The notes under the pieces are model-generated. The model was not told where the DNA came from and searched no databases. It saw only the letters and a program-made list of their open reading frames with translations. A stretch of 64,000 bases of DNA from positions 97,260,442 to 97,324,441 of the forward strand of contig CM070874.1 in NCBI GenBank assembly GCA_036365515.1, read 5' to 3'. Shown here piece after piece: positions 12,417-33,400 of this stretch. This DNA is from Torymus aiolomorphi. Its lineage: Eukaryota; Arthropoda; Insecta; Hymenoptera; Torymidae. Made by a program: the position numbers and the translations under genes. Numbering within the stretch: the stretch's first letter is position 1; each line of letters begins with the position of its first letter.

Positions 12417-13481
12417 ATGCCTGACTATTCTGCTAATGAAATAGTTGACATTCTTCTTATTTTAGGAGAATGTCGACGAAACTATCGAGAGGCAAGCAGA
12501 TTGTATCGTGCTCGGTTCTCTCAACGACAACATCCTGATCATACGGTAATACGTGACATTGAACTGCGCGGTCGACAAGGAAACTTCGTTCGAAGAAGGA
12601 GGACACTGAATGAACACGATTATGAAAATAATCCTCGCTTTCTTGCTGTTCTAGCCATGGTACATTTAAATGTTCATGTCAGTTTACGCGAAATCGAGTT
12701 AACAATGGGTATTCCAAGATCTACGGCCAGTAGATATTTACGATATGCGCGTTACCATCCTTACCACAATACTCTAAATCAAGCTTTAACTGTGGAAGAT
12801 TATCGACGGAGAATAACATTTTGCCAATGGGCAACACAACAAATTACTGATGATGAAAATTTCTTTAACAATGTTCTTTTTAGCGACGAGGCTACATTTC
12901 AGAGTACTGGTATGTTGAATCGCCATAATTGCCACTACTGGTCTCCTGTTAATCCTCTTTGGATGCGAGAAGTTGATCATCAGCATCGCTGGAATGTAAC
13001 GGTATGGTGTGGTATTATTAACGGATGTCTGATTGGACCTTATTTTTTTGAAGGTCACGTAACTCAACATACTTATTTACAGTTGCTGAGAGACGAGCTG
13101 CCACTCTTTCTAGAAAACGTTGATCTCCATACAAGGGCCAGAATGTGGCTACAAGATGGTGCTCCTCCACATTATGCCAGAATTGTCAGAGATTTTCTTA
13201 ATGAAAGGTTTAACGGTCGATGGATTGGCAGAGGAGGTCCCGTAGCATGGCCACCAAGATCTCCAGATCTGACATCTCCAGATTTTTATCTATGGGGCTT
13301 CCTAAAAAATACAGTCTACCGCAACAGGCCAACTACAAGAGATGACATGATTCAAAGGATTACACAAATCTGCTTAAGTATTCCACGTCAAGTATTATTA
13401 AATACTGTTAGAAACTTTAAAAGGAGAATAGAATGTTGTCAACAAGTAAATGGTGCAACTTTTGAGCATCTTCTTCAGTAA
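12417..13481 (+). CDS. DD41D transposase (IS630-Tc1-mariner superfamily)
   Basis: This is a 354-codon uninterrupted frame. Residues ~1-60 (YSANEIVDILLILGE...) form a helix-turn-helix-like N-terminus, and a second HTH-like part lies at ~75-115 (VSLREIELTMGIPRSTASRY). The catalytic triad is readable: first Asp in LFSDEATF (~residue 157), second Asp in WLQDGAPPH (~247), third Asp in SPDLTSPDFYLWG (~289). I count 41 residues between the second and third, hence DD41D. That spacing is known for rosa-like or Visitor-like groups, but assigning this copy to one is an inference. The protein would bind the arms of its own element and cut and paste it. With all three Asp present, it could be active. Confidence 0.9.
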   Translation: MPDYSANEIVDILLILGECRRNYREASRLYRARFSQRQHPDHTVIRDIELRGRQGNFVRRRRTLNEHDYENNPRFLAVLAMVHLNVHVSLREIELTMGIPRSTASRYLRYARYHPYHNTLNQALTVEDYRRRITFCQWATQQITDDENFFNNVLFSDEATFQSTGMLNRHNCHYWSPVNPLWMREVDHQHRWNVTVWCGIINGCLIGPYFFEGHVTQHTYLQLLRDELPLFLENVDLHTRARMWLQDGAPPHYARIVRDFLNERFNGRWIGRGGPVAWPPRSPDLTSPDFYLWGFLKNTVYRNRPTTRDDMIQRITQICLSIPRQVLLNTVRNFKRRIECCQQVNGATFEHLLQ

Positions 13482-13551
13482 ATGGTGACCGAAACACTTG
13501 GATCCTATGACTAAATACACATGAACGTGGAATTTTCCAATGAATTTTTAG

Positions 13552-13770
13552 CTGGCCTGATCATCCCCGACCTTGCCTTAACTGGCCGGGTCATCTCCGA
13601 CCTTGCCTTAACTGACCGGGTCATCTCCGACCTTGCCTTAACTGGCCGGGTCATCTCCGACCTTGCCTTAACTGGCCGGGTCATCTCCGACCTTGCCTTA
13701 ACTGGCCGGGTAATCTCCGACCTTGTCTTAGGTGACCGGGTCATCTCCGACTTTGCTCTTAACTGCACGG
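13552..13770. repeat. 30-bp minisatellite inside the DD41D element
   Basis: About seven units of 'ccgaccttgccttaactgg' plus 'ccgggtcatct' stand in exact 30-bp register. Both strands are open as 10-residue repeats, which explains the overlapping frames at 13511-13847. No promoter or start context supports a gene. Confidence 0.85.
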
Positions 13771-14547
13771 AAACTGACCATAACTTTGTCATATCAGAAT
13801 TTTTCGGTTTTTCTATTTACGAGGTCAAAAGTGAGGATTGCCGTTAAACAAAATTTATTTAACCTTCAAACGACATCATCCTTGACCTCAAGTTCATGGT
13901 CAAGGTCACGATCAGTTGGGCCCCTCCAAACACTACAACTTCTGTATTTAACACTCGTATGTGTAATTATGGGAATGTTTGGATGCGTTGATTGATTTTG
14001 ATTTTAAACATGACCATGACCATGACCATGGCCTTGACTCAAGGACATATCTAAACGTAAAATTTTCCGCTCTTTCAATTTGCGAGGTCAAAAGTGGGGG
14101 TTCCCATTTGAAAAAATCGATTTGATCTTCAAATGACCTTGATCATTGACCTCAAGGTCATAACCAAGGTTACGATCAGTTGGGCCCCTCTGAACCCTAC
14201 AACTTTTGTATTTAACAATTTGTCTCGTATACCTAATTATGGGAATGTTTTGATGCGTTTACTGATTTTGATTTTAAACATGACCATGACCATGACCATG
14301 ACTCAAGGACATATCTGAACGTAAAATTTTCCGCTCTTTCCATTTACGAGGTCAAAAGTGGGGGTTCCCATTTGAAAAAATCGATTTGACCTTCAAATGA
14401 ACTTGATCATTGACCTCAAGGTCATAACCAAGGTCACGATCAGTTGGGCCGCTCTGATCCCTACAACTTTTGTATTAAAAGTTTTTTTCCATCTCCCTTA
14501 GTTTTCGAGATATTTGCCTGGTGGTTTTAAAATGGGACACCCGGTAT

Positions 14548-14830
14548 ATTCAAAGATCTCAAGTAGTCAACTGGTTATCGAAGAATTCATCTATTCATGT
14601 ATCAATCAACGGGCGAATAATCTATATTCCCTTGTCTTATATATATTCCCGTGTCTGGGCGATGACGACCTAACCTTACACATCTTTACACACACAGATG
14701 TTATAAATGTTATCATATCGTCGTGAGTTAGTTTAAAATTAAAATTAGTTAATTAATTATTCAAAGATCTCAAGTAGTCAAGTGGTGATAGAAGAATTCA
14801 TCTATTCATATATCAATCAACGGGGGTTTT
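14548..14830 (+). repeat. 64-bp direct repeat pair
   Basis: 'ttcaaagatctcaagtagtc' through 'catctattcat.tatcaatcaacggg' occurs at 14548-14612 and again at 14759-14822, 211 bp apart, with a few mismatches. The first copy abuts the right end of the DD41D element. Nearby, segments around 14880-14960 and 16148-16215 ('ttgatactttgtg' to 'tttacag') also resemble each other, so 14.5-16.2 kb contains old local duplications. Confidence 0.6.
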
Positions 14831-15179
14831 ATTAGATAAGTATTGAACAGCAAAATGTTAAATGGCTACAATCATTTTTAAAAAATTGATACTTTGTGTG
14901 AATTTCTTTTATATTTACAGATTATACAAGATTTGTTTACAGTCATTGAAATTCGATTTTGAATTAACTTGGATGGTTGTACAACGTAGATATATACATA
15001 CACACAATATCACGGATGATTGTTTATAGTATAGGTAAAAAACAACATTTTTTAGATAAGTATTAAAATGACTAAATGTGAAATAGAAATTTTTTTAAAG
15101 AATTGATGTTATATGTCTAATAATTATTTATTGTTAATTATTGTTACTAAAAGAACAATAAAAGCCCATAAATGTAAAG

Positions 15180-15560
15180 ACTCTCCGCGCAGTTGCGAAA
15201 CTTGAAATTTGAATTGCGCGCCAAGCGCGCCGCGCCGCTTCGCTGAGAGCCTAGTACCGCGCCGCCCGCTACGCGTCGAGCGCGGCGCTCTCCCCACTAT
15301 CAAGCCGGCGCTCTCCGGCTATAAGTCAGGCTGCGTTCGGTCGACCCGACAGCCTTTTTTTCACCCGGACATCTCGTCTCGTGGATGGTCTCGGCATCTC
15401 GCTAAGCTTATCGGGTGACAATAAAAGACTCTTTCCCGATAAATAGCCAATTTAGTTATTTATTGGACCTACGAGATTTTATCTCGTTTTTGAGGAGCCA
15501 CTCCGGGCTCCATTATCCCTCCGCCTTCCTTTCCCTAATCCTTTCTCTCTCTCCCTCTCC
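15180..15560 (+). promoter_or_regulatory. GC-rich leader with TATA-like and polyA-like signals
   Basis: The region is strikingly GC- and CpG-rich in an AT-rich setting. It contains a TATA-like 'ggctataagtcagg' at about 15318 and an 'aataaaag' at about 15419, followed by a pyrimidine-rich stretch. This order (TATA, short transcribed part, AATAAA) resembles an LTR or the start of a small retroelement. No second LTR copy was found in the window, so the nature is unresolved. Confidence 0.3.
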
Positions 15561-15565
15561 TGCTC

Positions 15566-15931
15566 ATGACCGAGCCCAAGTACGAGCTCTCCAAGGCGGA
15601 CTGGTGCGCTCTTGCGGAGGCGAAGGGTACGCCGCCCGGGTGACAGCGGAGCACCATGCAGACGGAGAAGGAGCAGCCCACCATCCACCCAGCCGCAGAG
15701 TCGACGGAGGCGGAGAGTCAGACCGACATTCAGTGTGCCGGCGAGTGGGAGGCTGCCACCAGAGTCGCCAAGCGGAACGCCGAGTTAAGCCGCAAAGCTG
15801 CCGCGGCGGCCAAGCGGTTCAACAGCGAGGAGGAGAATTCGCCCTGCAACCGGAAGCCGACCGCTCCGGCCAAGCCGGGGAAGACCGTGAGGATCCTCGG
15901 CGGTCTTCAACCTAAGCCGAAAGGCATATAA
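15566..15931 (+). pseudogene. Gag-like small ORF with one in-frame TGA
   Basis: An ATG at 15566 opens 25 codons (MTEPKYELSKADWCALAEAK...), then TGA at 15641-15643. The same frame continues through a second ATG at 15656 to a stop at 15929-15931, giving 91 more residues. The product is hydrophilic and Lys/Arg/Ala-rich (a KRNAELSRKAAAAAKRF stretch), with no membrane segment and no domain I recognise. The GC-rich codons differ from all neighbours, which suggests a transposed or transferred unit. It could be a small retroelement gag, or chance. The region 15932-16150 stays GC-rich with no gene. Confidence 0.3.
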
Positions 15932-17079
15932 ACCTCCGGGTTATTTTTTATGACGATCTTTTCAATAAGATCGGCCGCGCAAAGAAACTCAAGCACGAAT
16001 AGCGAGCTGGTCTCGCTCGTGCCCGAGTTCGGTGTGGAGGTTAGTGCTGTGTCCTCTCCACACCCAACGTAGAAGCCAGGAGCACCGCGACCATCATTCA
16101 TCGTTGGGTTGTCCCTCTCCTCCAGTCGAACGAGATTGGCTGACATCATTGATACTTTGTGAAAATTTTTATTTACAGATAAGTAGTCAAGAAAATTTTT
16201 TCGGAGTCATTAAAATTTGATGAGGTGAAGAATATTTATTGATATATACTACAATATAATTTATGATGCCGATTTGAAATATTGGTTTGAGCGTTGGTTT
16301 AAAAAGCATCGTGTCATCTTTAAAAAATTTAGCCGATATCAGTGTTGTGCATATTTATTCAAGTGCCAATGAAAAAATTATGTCTAATGAACATGGAAAT
16401 ACGGAAAAGGGGAAAAATGATGTGTTATTGCGAAAATTTCAAGGAATGAAAGTGCTCAGTTAATCTATTTTATGACTTTCTCATGGTAGGAGATGTCAAA
16501 ATGTTTCAGAGACGTTTTTAGTACATATTTTTCTATACAAGATTCAGATAATAATAATGCTTAATTCATCAACTGGTTGTGTTTTTAATTTTACAAGATT
16601 ATGTGTAGCAATAATCCTCCGTTATTAATTTAAATAGTTTCTTATATAGTGATAATTTTAACAAAACCCAAGTGTTGACAATGGTGATTGTAATTTTGTG
16701 ATAAGTCTAAACATTTTGTTTTTATATAAAAGAAGTAGAATAACTCTAGGTAAAACATGTAAACAAATATTTGTTAGTATAATATAAAAATATTATTTAT
16801 TTAGTAAAAGTATAAAAATACAATACATATCCCATTATTGTTTCTAATCTTAATAATACTGAATAAAATTAGTTACTGCAGGATTTACGTTCTGCTTGTT
16901 CTCAAAAAATAAAATTTATCTTCAAAAATAAAATTATCTTGGTGTTCATTAAACCTTGGATTACTATTTTTTATACTTTTATCCAGCAAAGTGAGAAGCT
17001 GCAAAAGTTTTTTTTTTAATTTTATTGTATGAAAATTTAAATGTAAATATGGAATAAACATTTGTTGAAGGAAGGACTC

Positions 17080-17350
17080 CACTGAAAAAACTCTGGCACG
17101 CAAGACGCACAAAACGAGTGGCTTATTTCGTCCCTGGATTCGGCACAGCACATCTCCCCTTCTGGCACGTAATACATACCAAATATTGCCGATACTTTTA
17201 AAACCTAACCTAAATTCGCCTTAAGATATGGTATACGCGCCGCCAGGGGGAATCAGTAGCACCGTTACGGGACAACAGCCGTGCCGAACCGAAGGGACGA
17301 AATACGTCCCTCGTTTTGTGCGTCTTGTGTGCCAGAGTTTTTTCAGTGTG
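17080..17350. mobile_element. ~270-bp MITE with ~65-bp inverted repeats
   Basis: The left end 'cactgaaaaaactctggcac' is mirrored at the right end near 17320-17348. The arms continue through 'caagacgcacaaaacgag' and 'gtccct'. The centre includes 'acgcgccgccagggggaatc'. No transposase is present. Flanking 16220-17079 and 17351-17930 are AT-rich with no supported gene. Confidence 0.7.
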
Positions 17351-17940
17351 GAACGTTCAGGAAAGAGAAAGGTGCAAATAGATGACTATCAAATGCAAGT
17401 ATGCTAAAGAATGTACACTGATGCTATATATTATTTAGAGTTTATCAAAATACAAAATTTGATTAATATTTATCATTAAAGATTATTTTGCTAAATACGA
17501 CCAAAAATACTTTGAAGCAAAGCAATGTGAAATAAATAATATAGTTACAAATATTATTTACGAAACTATTAATTTAAAAAATATAATATCATTACAGAGT
17601 GCATTAATATTTGGCTCTTGCTATTCGTACGTCAGATGTAAAGTACATTGATTCAGAGAATAAGTTCAAAACACCTCGCTGTGATGTTTGTTTTGCTTTG
17701 ATATCTGACTAGAGAAATTATATTCCGTTATATACAATGTATATACTTTGTACACATAAATCTGATATACAAATAGCAGGAGCGTTAATATTTTGTAATT
17801 TTTATCAAAATTAATATAAATAGAAAAAATACGTTTTTATAAAACTATTTAGTATCTGCAATTATTGATATTTAGATAAGATAATTTATAAAAGATATAT
17901 AATAAAGAAAATAAAAATTACGAACAGTTTGGGTAGCAAG

Positions 17941-19170
17941 GTGGGGGTCGTTCGTTTTTCGGATGGTCCAAAATTCGGAAAGGCATATTTCTGATGATCC
18001 ATAATTCCGAAAAGTCAAATTTCTGATGATCCATAATTCCGAAAAGTCAATTTTCGGAAAGTCAAGTATACTGAAAGGTTGAAATTCGGAATACCATTTA
18101 TCTGATAGATAAAAGTTCGGAAAACTAAAATATAGATGGATCAAAATACCGAAAATCTTTTGATCTTTGGATAGGTCAAAAAACCGAAAGACAAATATTC
18201 TTGTATGTCAAAATACCGAAAATCAAAATTCTCATGGGTCAAAATACCGAAAATCAAAATTTGTATCGGTCAAAATACCGAAAATGAAAATTCTTATGTG
18301 TCAAAATACCGAAAAGTCAAAATATGTTCTGCAAACGATTTCCTGACATTTTACACTACAAAATGGCTCAGTATAGGTAATTACGAGCTTCGTACGTGTG
18401 CTCTTGCTTTCATAAACAGAAATGAAATATAAATGAACAATTGTATTAGAACCGATTTAGTTCCTATCTTCTCAGATCTCAGTTCGCCGAGTTGCAGGTA
18501 AAACCGTACACGACTAATTTCCGCAATCTTATCGAAAAATCGTACGCTTTACAATAATAATTATAGACTATGAAAAAAAGAAGAATCATTTTATCTTCTA
18601 CATTGATGTATACGCATTTATATCACATCAATGTTTATGATTAATTCATCGCCTTTTTAATTTTGTTCCCACTTATCGGTATACCATGATTCTGGTAAGT
18701 ACACATATGCATCTATATCAAATCAATTGTATACTTATAACTGACAATCAGTAAAAATTCACTAAATATTTCACTAATTATCAATTATAACTATACCTCG
18801 AGAGGTGAAAAGATACAATTCGGCTGAGCACCAAGAAACTAGACAACTCGGCTGAGCGCTAAGAAACCAGACAACTCGGCCTAGAGCTAAGAAACCAGAC
18901 AATTCACGGGATTCTTTTTGTTATTCGCTTTTTAGTTGAGAACCGCGGTTTCTTATATCGTCGCGCGGTACGAACAAAAGCCAACTTGGAAGTTACAGGC
19001 GATGAAAAGCCAAAAACGCGTCTAAGACGTAGAAAATCCAACAAACGGTTTTGTCGTCAAAAAAGCCCGTTTGACTTTTCTCAGGCGAAGGAAAGCCAGT
19101 TTGCGCCCACCCTGGACTGAAAATCTCAATTGATGCACTTCGCGTGACAAAAAAAATCCAATTCTCTTAG
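17941..19170 (+). repeat. Dispersed element carrying a ~31-bp minisatellite, copy A
   Basis: The element begins 'gggggtcgttcgtttttcgg' and contains an array (about 17960-18325) of units such as 'tcaaaataccgaaaatcaaa', spaced ~31 bp in its best part. It continues through 'ttacgagcttcgtacgtgtg', 'gccgagttgcag' and 'tgatgtatacgcatttatat', then short GC-rich repeats (18835-18905, 'actcggctgagc'). It ends near 'ccagtttgcgcccaccctgg' and 'gatgcacttcgcg'. An inverted, shorter copy occupies 40480-41303. It has no convincing ORF. Confidence 0.6.
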
Positions 19171-19766
19171 CGACAATACTTTAACGTACGCGTACTGATA
19201 AATAACGCTGTATATCATATTTTTAAAGTTTCTTCTCAGAAAAAAGACACATAAATGACTTCGTTAAAGTAATACGAATTTCACACATTCTCATATTTAT
19301 TGGATCACATCTTCTTTACAGATTGACCGAATTAGGTGAATTATAAACCCGATACTATTTTGCTTCCACAAAATAAAAAAAATACTTTTAATATTACTTC
19401 CATACTAATTTGAAGGAAAAAGCCTCACCTTTCTGCTCGTATCATTTTCAATTATGTTTTTTAGCTTATATTACGACTATGAACGAAATACTCGCTTTTT
19501 TGACTTTATAAGTCGCCCGACTCGTTGAAATTTGATAATACAAACTTGTATAACAATGTAGTGAACATTTTTAAACAACTATACAAAACGTATATTTTTT
19601 ATATTTGGACGCTGGCGACATCGGATATTTAAGCTTTCGGATAAGTGAAGATAGCGAACTGGAAAAATGGCCGAATTAGCGAAGTGGACGAATTACTCCG
19701 AGTTAACTTATGTAATTTCTTTATTTGTAAAAAAATAACTTAACAAACAAATTTTGTCACGCTTAA

Positions 19767-19892
19767 CGCTCAAAGAAAAGAAATAAGAGATATGATGACT
19801 ACGTCCTGTACCAGGCAATTTGCACCTCTCATGAACCACAAACTTTTGAAGAGGCGATGGCAGGGCCAGAGAAGGATCAATGGTCGCATTAA
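19767..19892 (+). pseudogene. Ty1/copia reverse transcriptase N-terminal fragment
   Basis: A 41-codon frame ends at TAA and includes HEPQTFEEAMAGPEKDQW. This matches the block just before the copia reverse transcriptase core, where the pattern 'EP.(S/T)(Y/F)EEA..GPE...W' is usual. The rest of the RT is missing and the frame stops straight after WSH. It is a short relic. Confidence 0.6.
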
Positions 19893-21431
19893 AGAAATCT
19901 CTGCTTTATATTAATTGATAATAGTACTTTTCGACACAGCTGCGGAACTTTACTTTCACGAGGTGTATAATCAACTTATGTACTAGTATCAAACAGTTTT
20001 TTTTACCACGAGTACTTACCAAAAAATTATATCTGAGATGTGACTATAAGATTAGAATATAGTATATATGTTTATTCAAATAATTCAAATATAATAAGTA
20101 GAATCAAGATTCTTTTTATTTTAAAATATTTATTAAAATAACATATATTATTTCGTTTACAAATAATTTATTATTTAATTTGATGCTCATAATTAAAATT
20201 TATTTAGTAAACTGCAAATCATTACTTCTATATAAACTTATTTATTTATTTCTTCATCATTTATTGGTTCATCATCATCGGTCTACTTGGACATTTATCT
20301 CTTAATGAACAAGAAGAAACGTTATTTTTTCAAGTGTAATTTGGTGTGCATAAGTACGACTTGAGACACTGTAAGAAACTAAAATAGAATATTAGTATAA
20401 GAAATGTTTAGCTTATTGAATTAATTAATTATAGTAACATATTCGAGTTAATATATATACGAATTCACAATTACAAAATCGCTTTCCATACACTGATAAT
20501 TTATTATTTATATTAATTATCAGGTATCACATGAATTTAAAATTTATTTTTATAAAAATCTTTTTACTTAAACAGTTTATTGTATCATAATGAATCAATA
20601 ATTTAATTAATAATTAAATTTAATGTGGGTGTAATATGTTCTGTTGTGAAAGAGTGTATAGTAATAAAAATTATTTCATAAAAAAAAAAGCTGAAATATA
20701 TCTAAATAATGTAATATTAATTGAATAATTAATGTTGATTCTGGGCTCTGAAATAAAAAGTAACAGCTTGTTCGAGTTTATATTAGTTAAAATAATTTAA
20801 TGGTATGTAACATTTGTCATTTGATATAACTGCAACTGCTTTAACTGTTAAGAGAAAACGTATGCAGATTATTAATTGTATTCTATTAAAAATCAAACGT
20901 TATTATAATAATTAACAAATAAACTAAAAGTACTTATAATGCTATATATAAAATTATTACATTAAATAATGATTTATTATGTATCTTGAAGAAAATAATC
21001 CCCTCCCTATTTACTGCAACATGCAGTGAAATAGGGATAATTGTCATATTGTTTTGAAGATACATGAATTATACGCTAATAAATCTAATTATAATAATGA
21101 GATTAATTAGTGTATTAATAATGCTTAACATATAATTATAGTATATTTCGATAATAGTGCGATAGACATGATGCTTGTAAAAATTTGGAATCATCTCTGC
21201 ACGTATATCGAAATATATTTTTTTAAACAATAAATATTATATAAAATATAATATTATAATATAATATAATATTATAATAAATATTATATTATTTCTGTTT
21301 CTACTTTTATATATATGTATATTCATATATATATATATACATATATGTTTTAAAAATAAAAACATTATATTATTTTAAAAATATATTATAATAAATATTA
21401 CATTATTTCTGTTTCTACTTTTATATACATA

Positions 21432-21487
<56 letters not shown>

Positions 21488-22870
21488 TATATATTTTAAA
21501 AACAGAAACATGTTATCTTAAAAATATAAGTATCCAATGGTATCATGAATCTTATAATCAAAATTCACGAGTACATTAAGAATGTGTCTTATAATGTATG
21601 TTTATTTAGATTATATTTTATTAAATTATATTTGACACTCCGTACGCAAAATGCACCTTTTAGGCAAACTTGCGTTTGCGAACCTAGCAAAAGTAACACG
21701 TTACGATCGAAGTATCAAAATATTTATTTTCGATATAAGAGCGAAAAAAGTAATTTTATCGTAGTGTGGATGTTTGCACCCGAGCGAAGCGAGGATGAAA
21801 AGACCACACGATGATAAAATCACTTTCTCACTCGTGTATCGAACGCTATTTTTTGACACGACGTGTGAGAACCTTAATTTTGGGTATGCTTTTTTATTAG
21901 AGCGTGTGCAAAATCAAGCTTTGCACACAAGGGTTTGAAAAATAATGTTCGATACCAGTTGTAAAGATGATTCTTACATGTATGTAGGTTTGTCATTCGA
22001 GTGAGTCATCTTTATCAAACTAGCATTGATGTAATAATTACGGGTTGGTCTGTATCGTCTGCATTATTTGTTCGTGTGTGTCATTTGAAGGTAGAGTATT
22101 AGAGTTTATTTTATTATATTTATTATATTTTTTTATTTAGTTATTTTCATGAGTTTACTGTTTGTTGGAGTTTAATTGATTGTTGCTAAACTTTTTTAAA
22201 ACCTAATATTAAATGAATACACGTAATCAATATTCTATAATTATCACAATAATATCATTGTTTCGCACATTAACTAATTAAAAAAAAAAAAATAATAATA
22301 ATAATAATAATAATAATTTTTGTACCCCGTTTTAGAAACTAACTTTTAACACTCACTCTTTATTATAAGCACTAATCAGATTATAATTAACAACTATCCT
22401 ATTATATAATACTAAAAGTAATATTTATAAATTTCATGAAGTTATTTAGATATTTCGTTTTAATATTAATTTACTTTCCTTATTTTTTTTTAAATGTAAC
22501 GTACGTTTCTTCATATAACGAACACCAAAAATAATAAGCACAAACACTAACTTTATCACTCATTCTTTAATAATAAATTTATAATTATAAAATTATCGTC
22601 AATAACTAGACATTCTTATACTAGTAATAACAAAATCCAAGTGTTATTACCTATTGCAAACGTGCATTATATCTCGTTAACTCACTGCTCTATCACATTG
22701 AACCTGAAAAATATATTAATTGTATTTAAGTTTTACAAATATTTTCTAATTTGTAAAAATACAACAAAAAAATACAAATTTCCATCGGCAAATATCGCGC
22801 ACGAATACAAAAGAACGAAATAAGCAGAGCGTTCGATTACAATATCATGCCGATTAGCAGAAAATCGAGC
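19893..22870. other. AT-rich region without supported genes
   Basis: This stretch holds low-complexity AT sequence, a hairpin of (TG)n-(TA)n-(CA)n at about 21433-21486, a similar TA palindrome near 21310-21345, and an A-rich/AAT tract at 22281-22316. At 21779-21793 there is a short GC palindrome-like 'cccgagcgaagcgagg'. Small frames (for example 21545-21814) have no codon-usage or domain support. Confidence 0.5.
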
Positions 22871-22877
22871 GGTATTG

Positions 22878-22950
22878 GGGCCGTGGCTGAGTGGATAGCC
22901 CATAAGATTTTGAAATCGAAAGATTACGGTTCTATATCCGTCACTTATTA
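22878..22950 (+). repeat. tRNA-Ser-like pseudogene or SINE head
   Basis: The segment contains a good A-box (TGGCTGAGTGG), a TTGAAA-type anticodon loop compatible with Ser(TGA), and a weak B-box ('ggttctatatcc' against GGTTCGANTCC). Stem pairing is poor and the conserved TTCGA is lost, so it is not a working tRNA gene. It is probably a decayed tRNA copy or the Pol III promoter of a SINE. Confidence 0.4.
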
Positions 22951-23046
22951 TTAAATTATTTGTAGACGTAACTCATAACAGAAAAAATTTAGAATTAATT
23001 TCAAGATTATTTTTCAAATGAACATTAATAATAATTTTAATTCAAT

Positions 23047-33400
<10,354 letters not shown>

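Larger units (their letters stand above)
11384..14544 (+). mobile_element. Complete DD41D Tc1/mariner-superfamily transposon
   Basis: The element is flanked by TA (11382-11383 and 14545-14546). Its long inverted termini begin CCGGGTGTCCCATTTTAAAA and match for about 57 bp. Each arm is several hundred bp: the left (11384-12130) carries about 2.6 units of a ~265-270-bp tandem repeat, and the right (about 13795-14544) carries the same units inverted. The transposase gene (12417-13481) and a 30-bp minisatellite (about 13552-13770) lie between the arms. The gene is intact, the termini match well and the target duplication is present, so the insertion appears fairly young. At ~3.16 kb it is longer than simple Tc1/mariner elements because of the repeat arms. 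Confidence 0.85.

Noticed and set aside
12786..13070. Minus-strand 94-codon frame
   Set aside because: Antisense to the DD41D transposase.
13511..13847. Repeat-protein ORFs with a 10-residue period on both strands
   Set aside because: By-product of a 30-bp minisatellite inside a transposon; no start context, and both strands are equally open.
18160..18330. Possible CRISPR array ('tcaaaataccgaaaatcaaa' repeats)
   Set aside because: Units are contiguous and degenerate, with no unique spacers, in a eukaryotic dispersed element.
22878..22950. Functional tRNA-Ser gene
   Set aside because: B-box lacks TTCGA and stems are poor; better explained as a pseudogene or SINE head.
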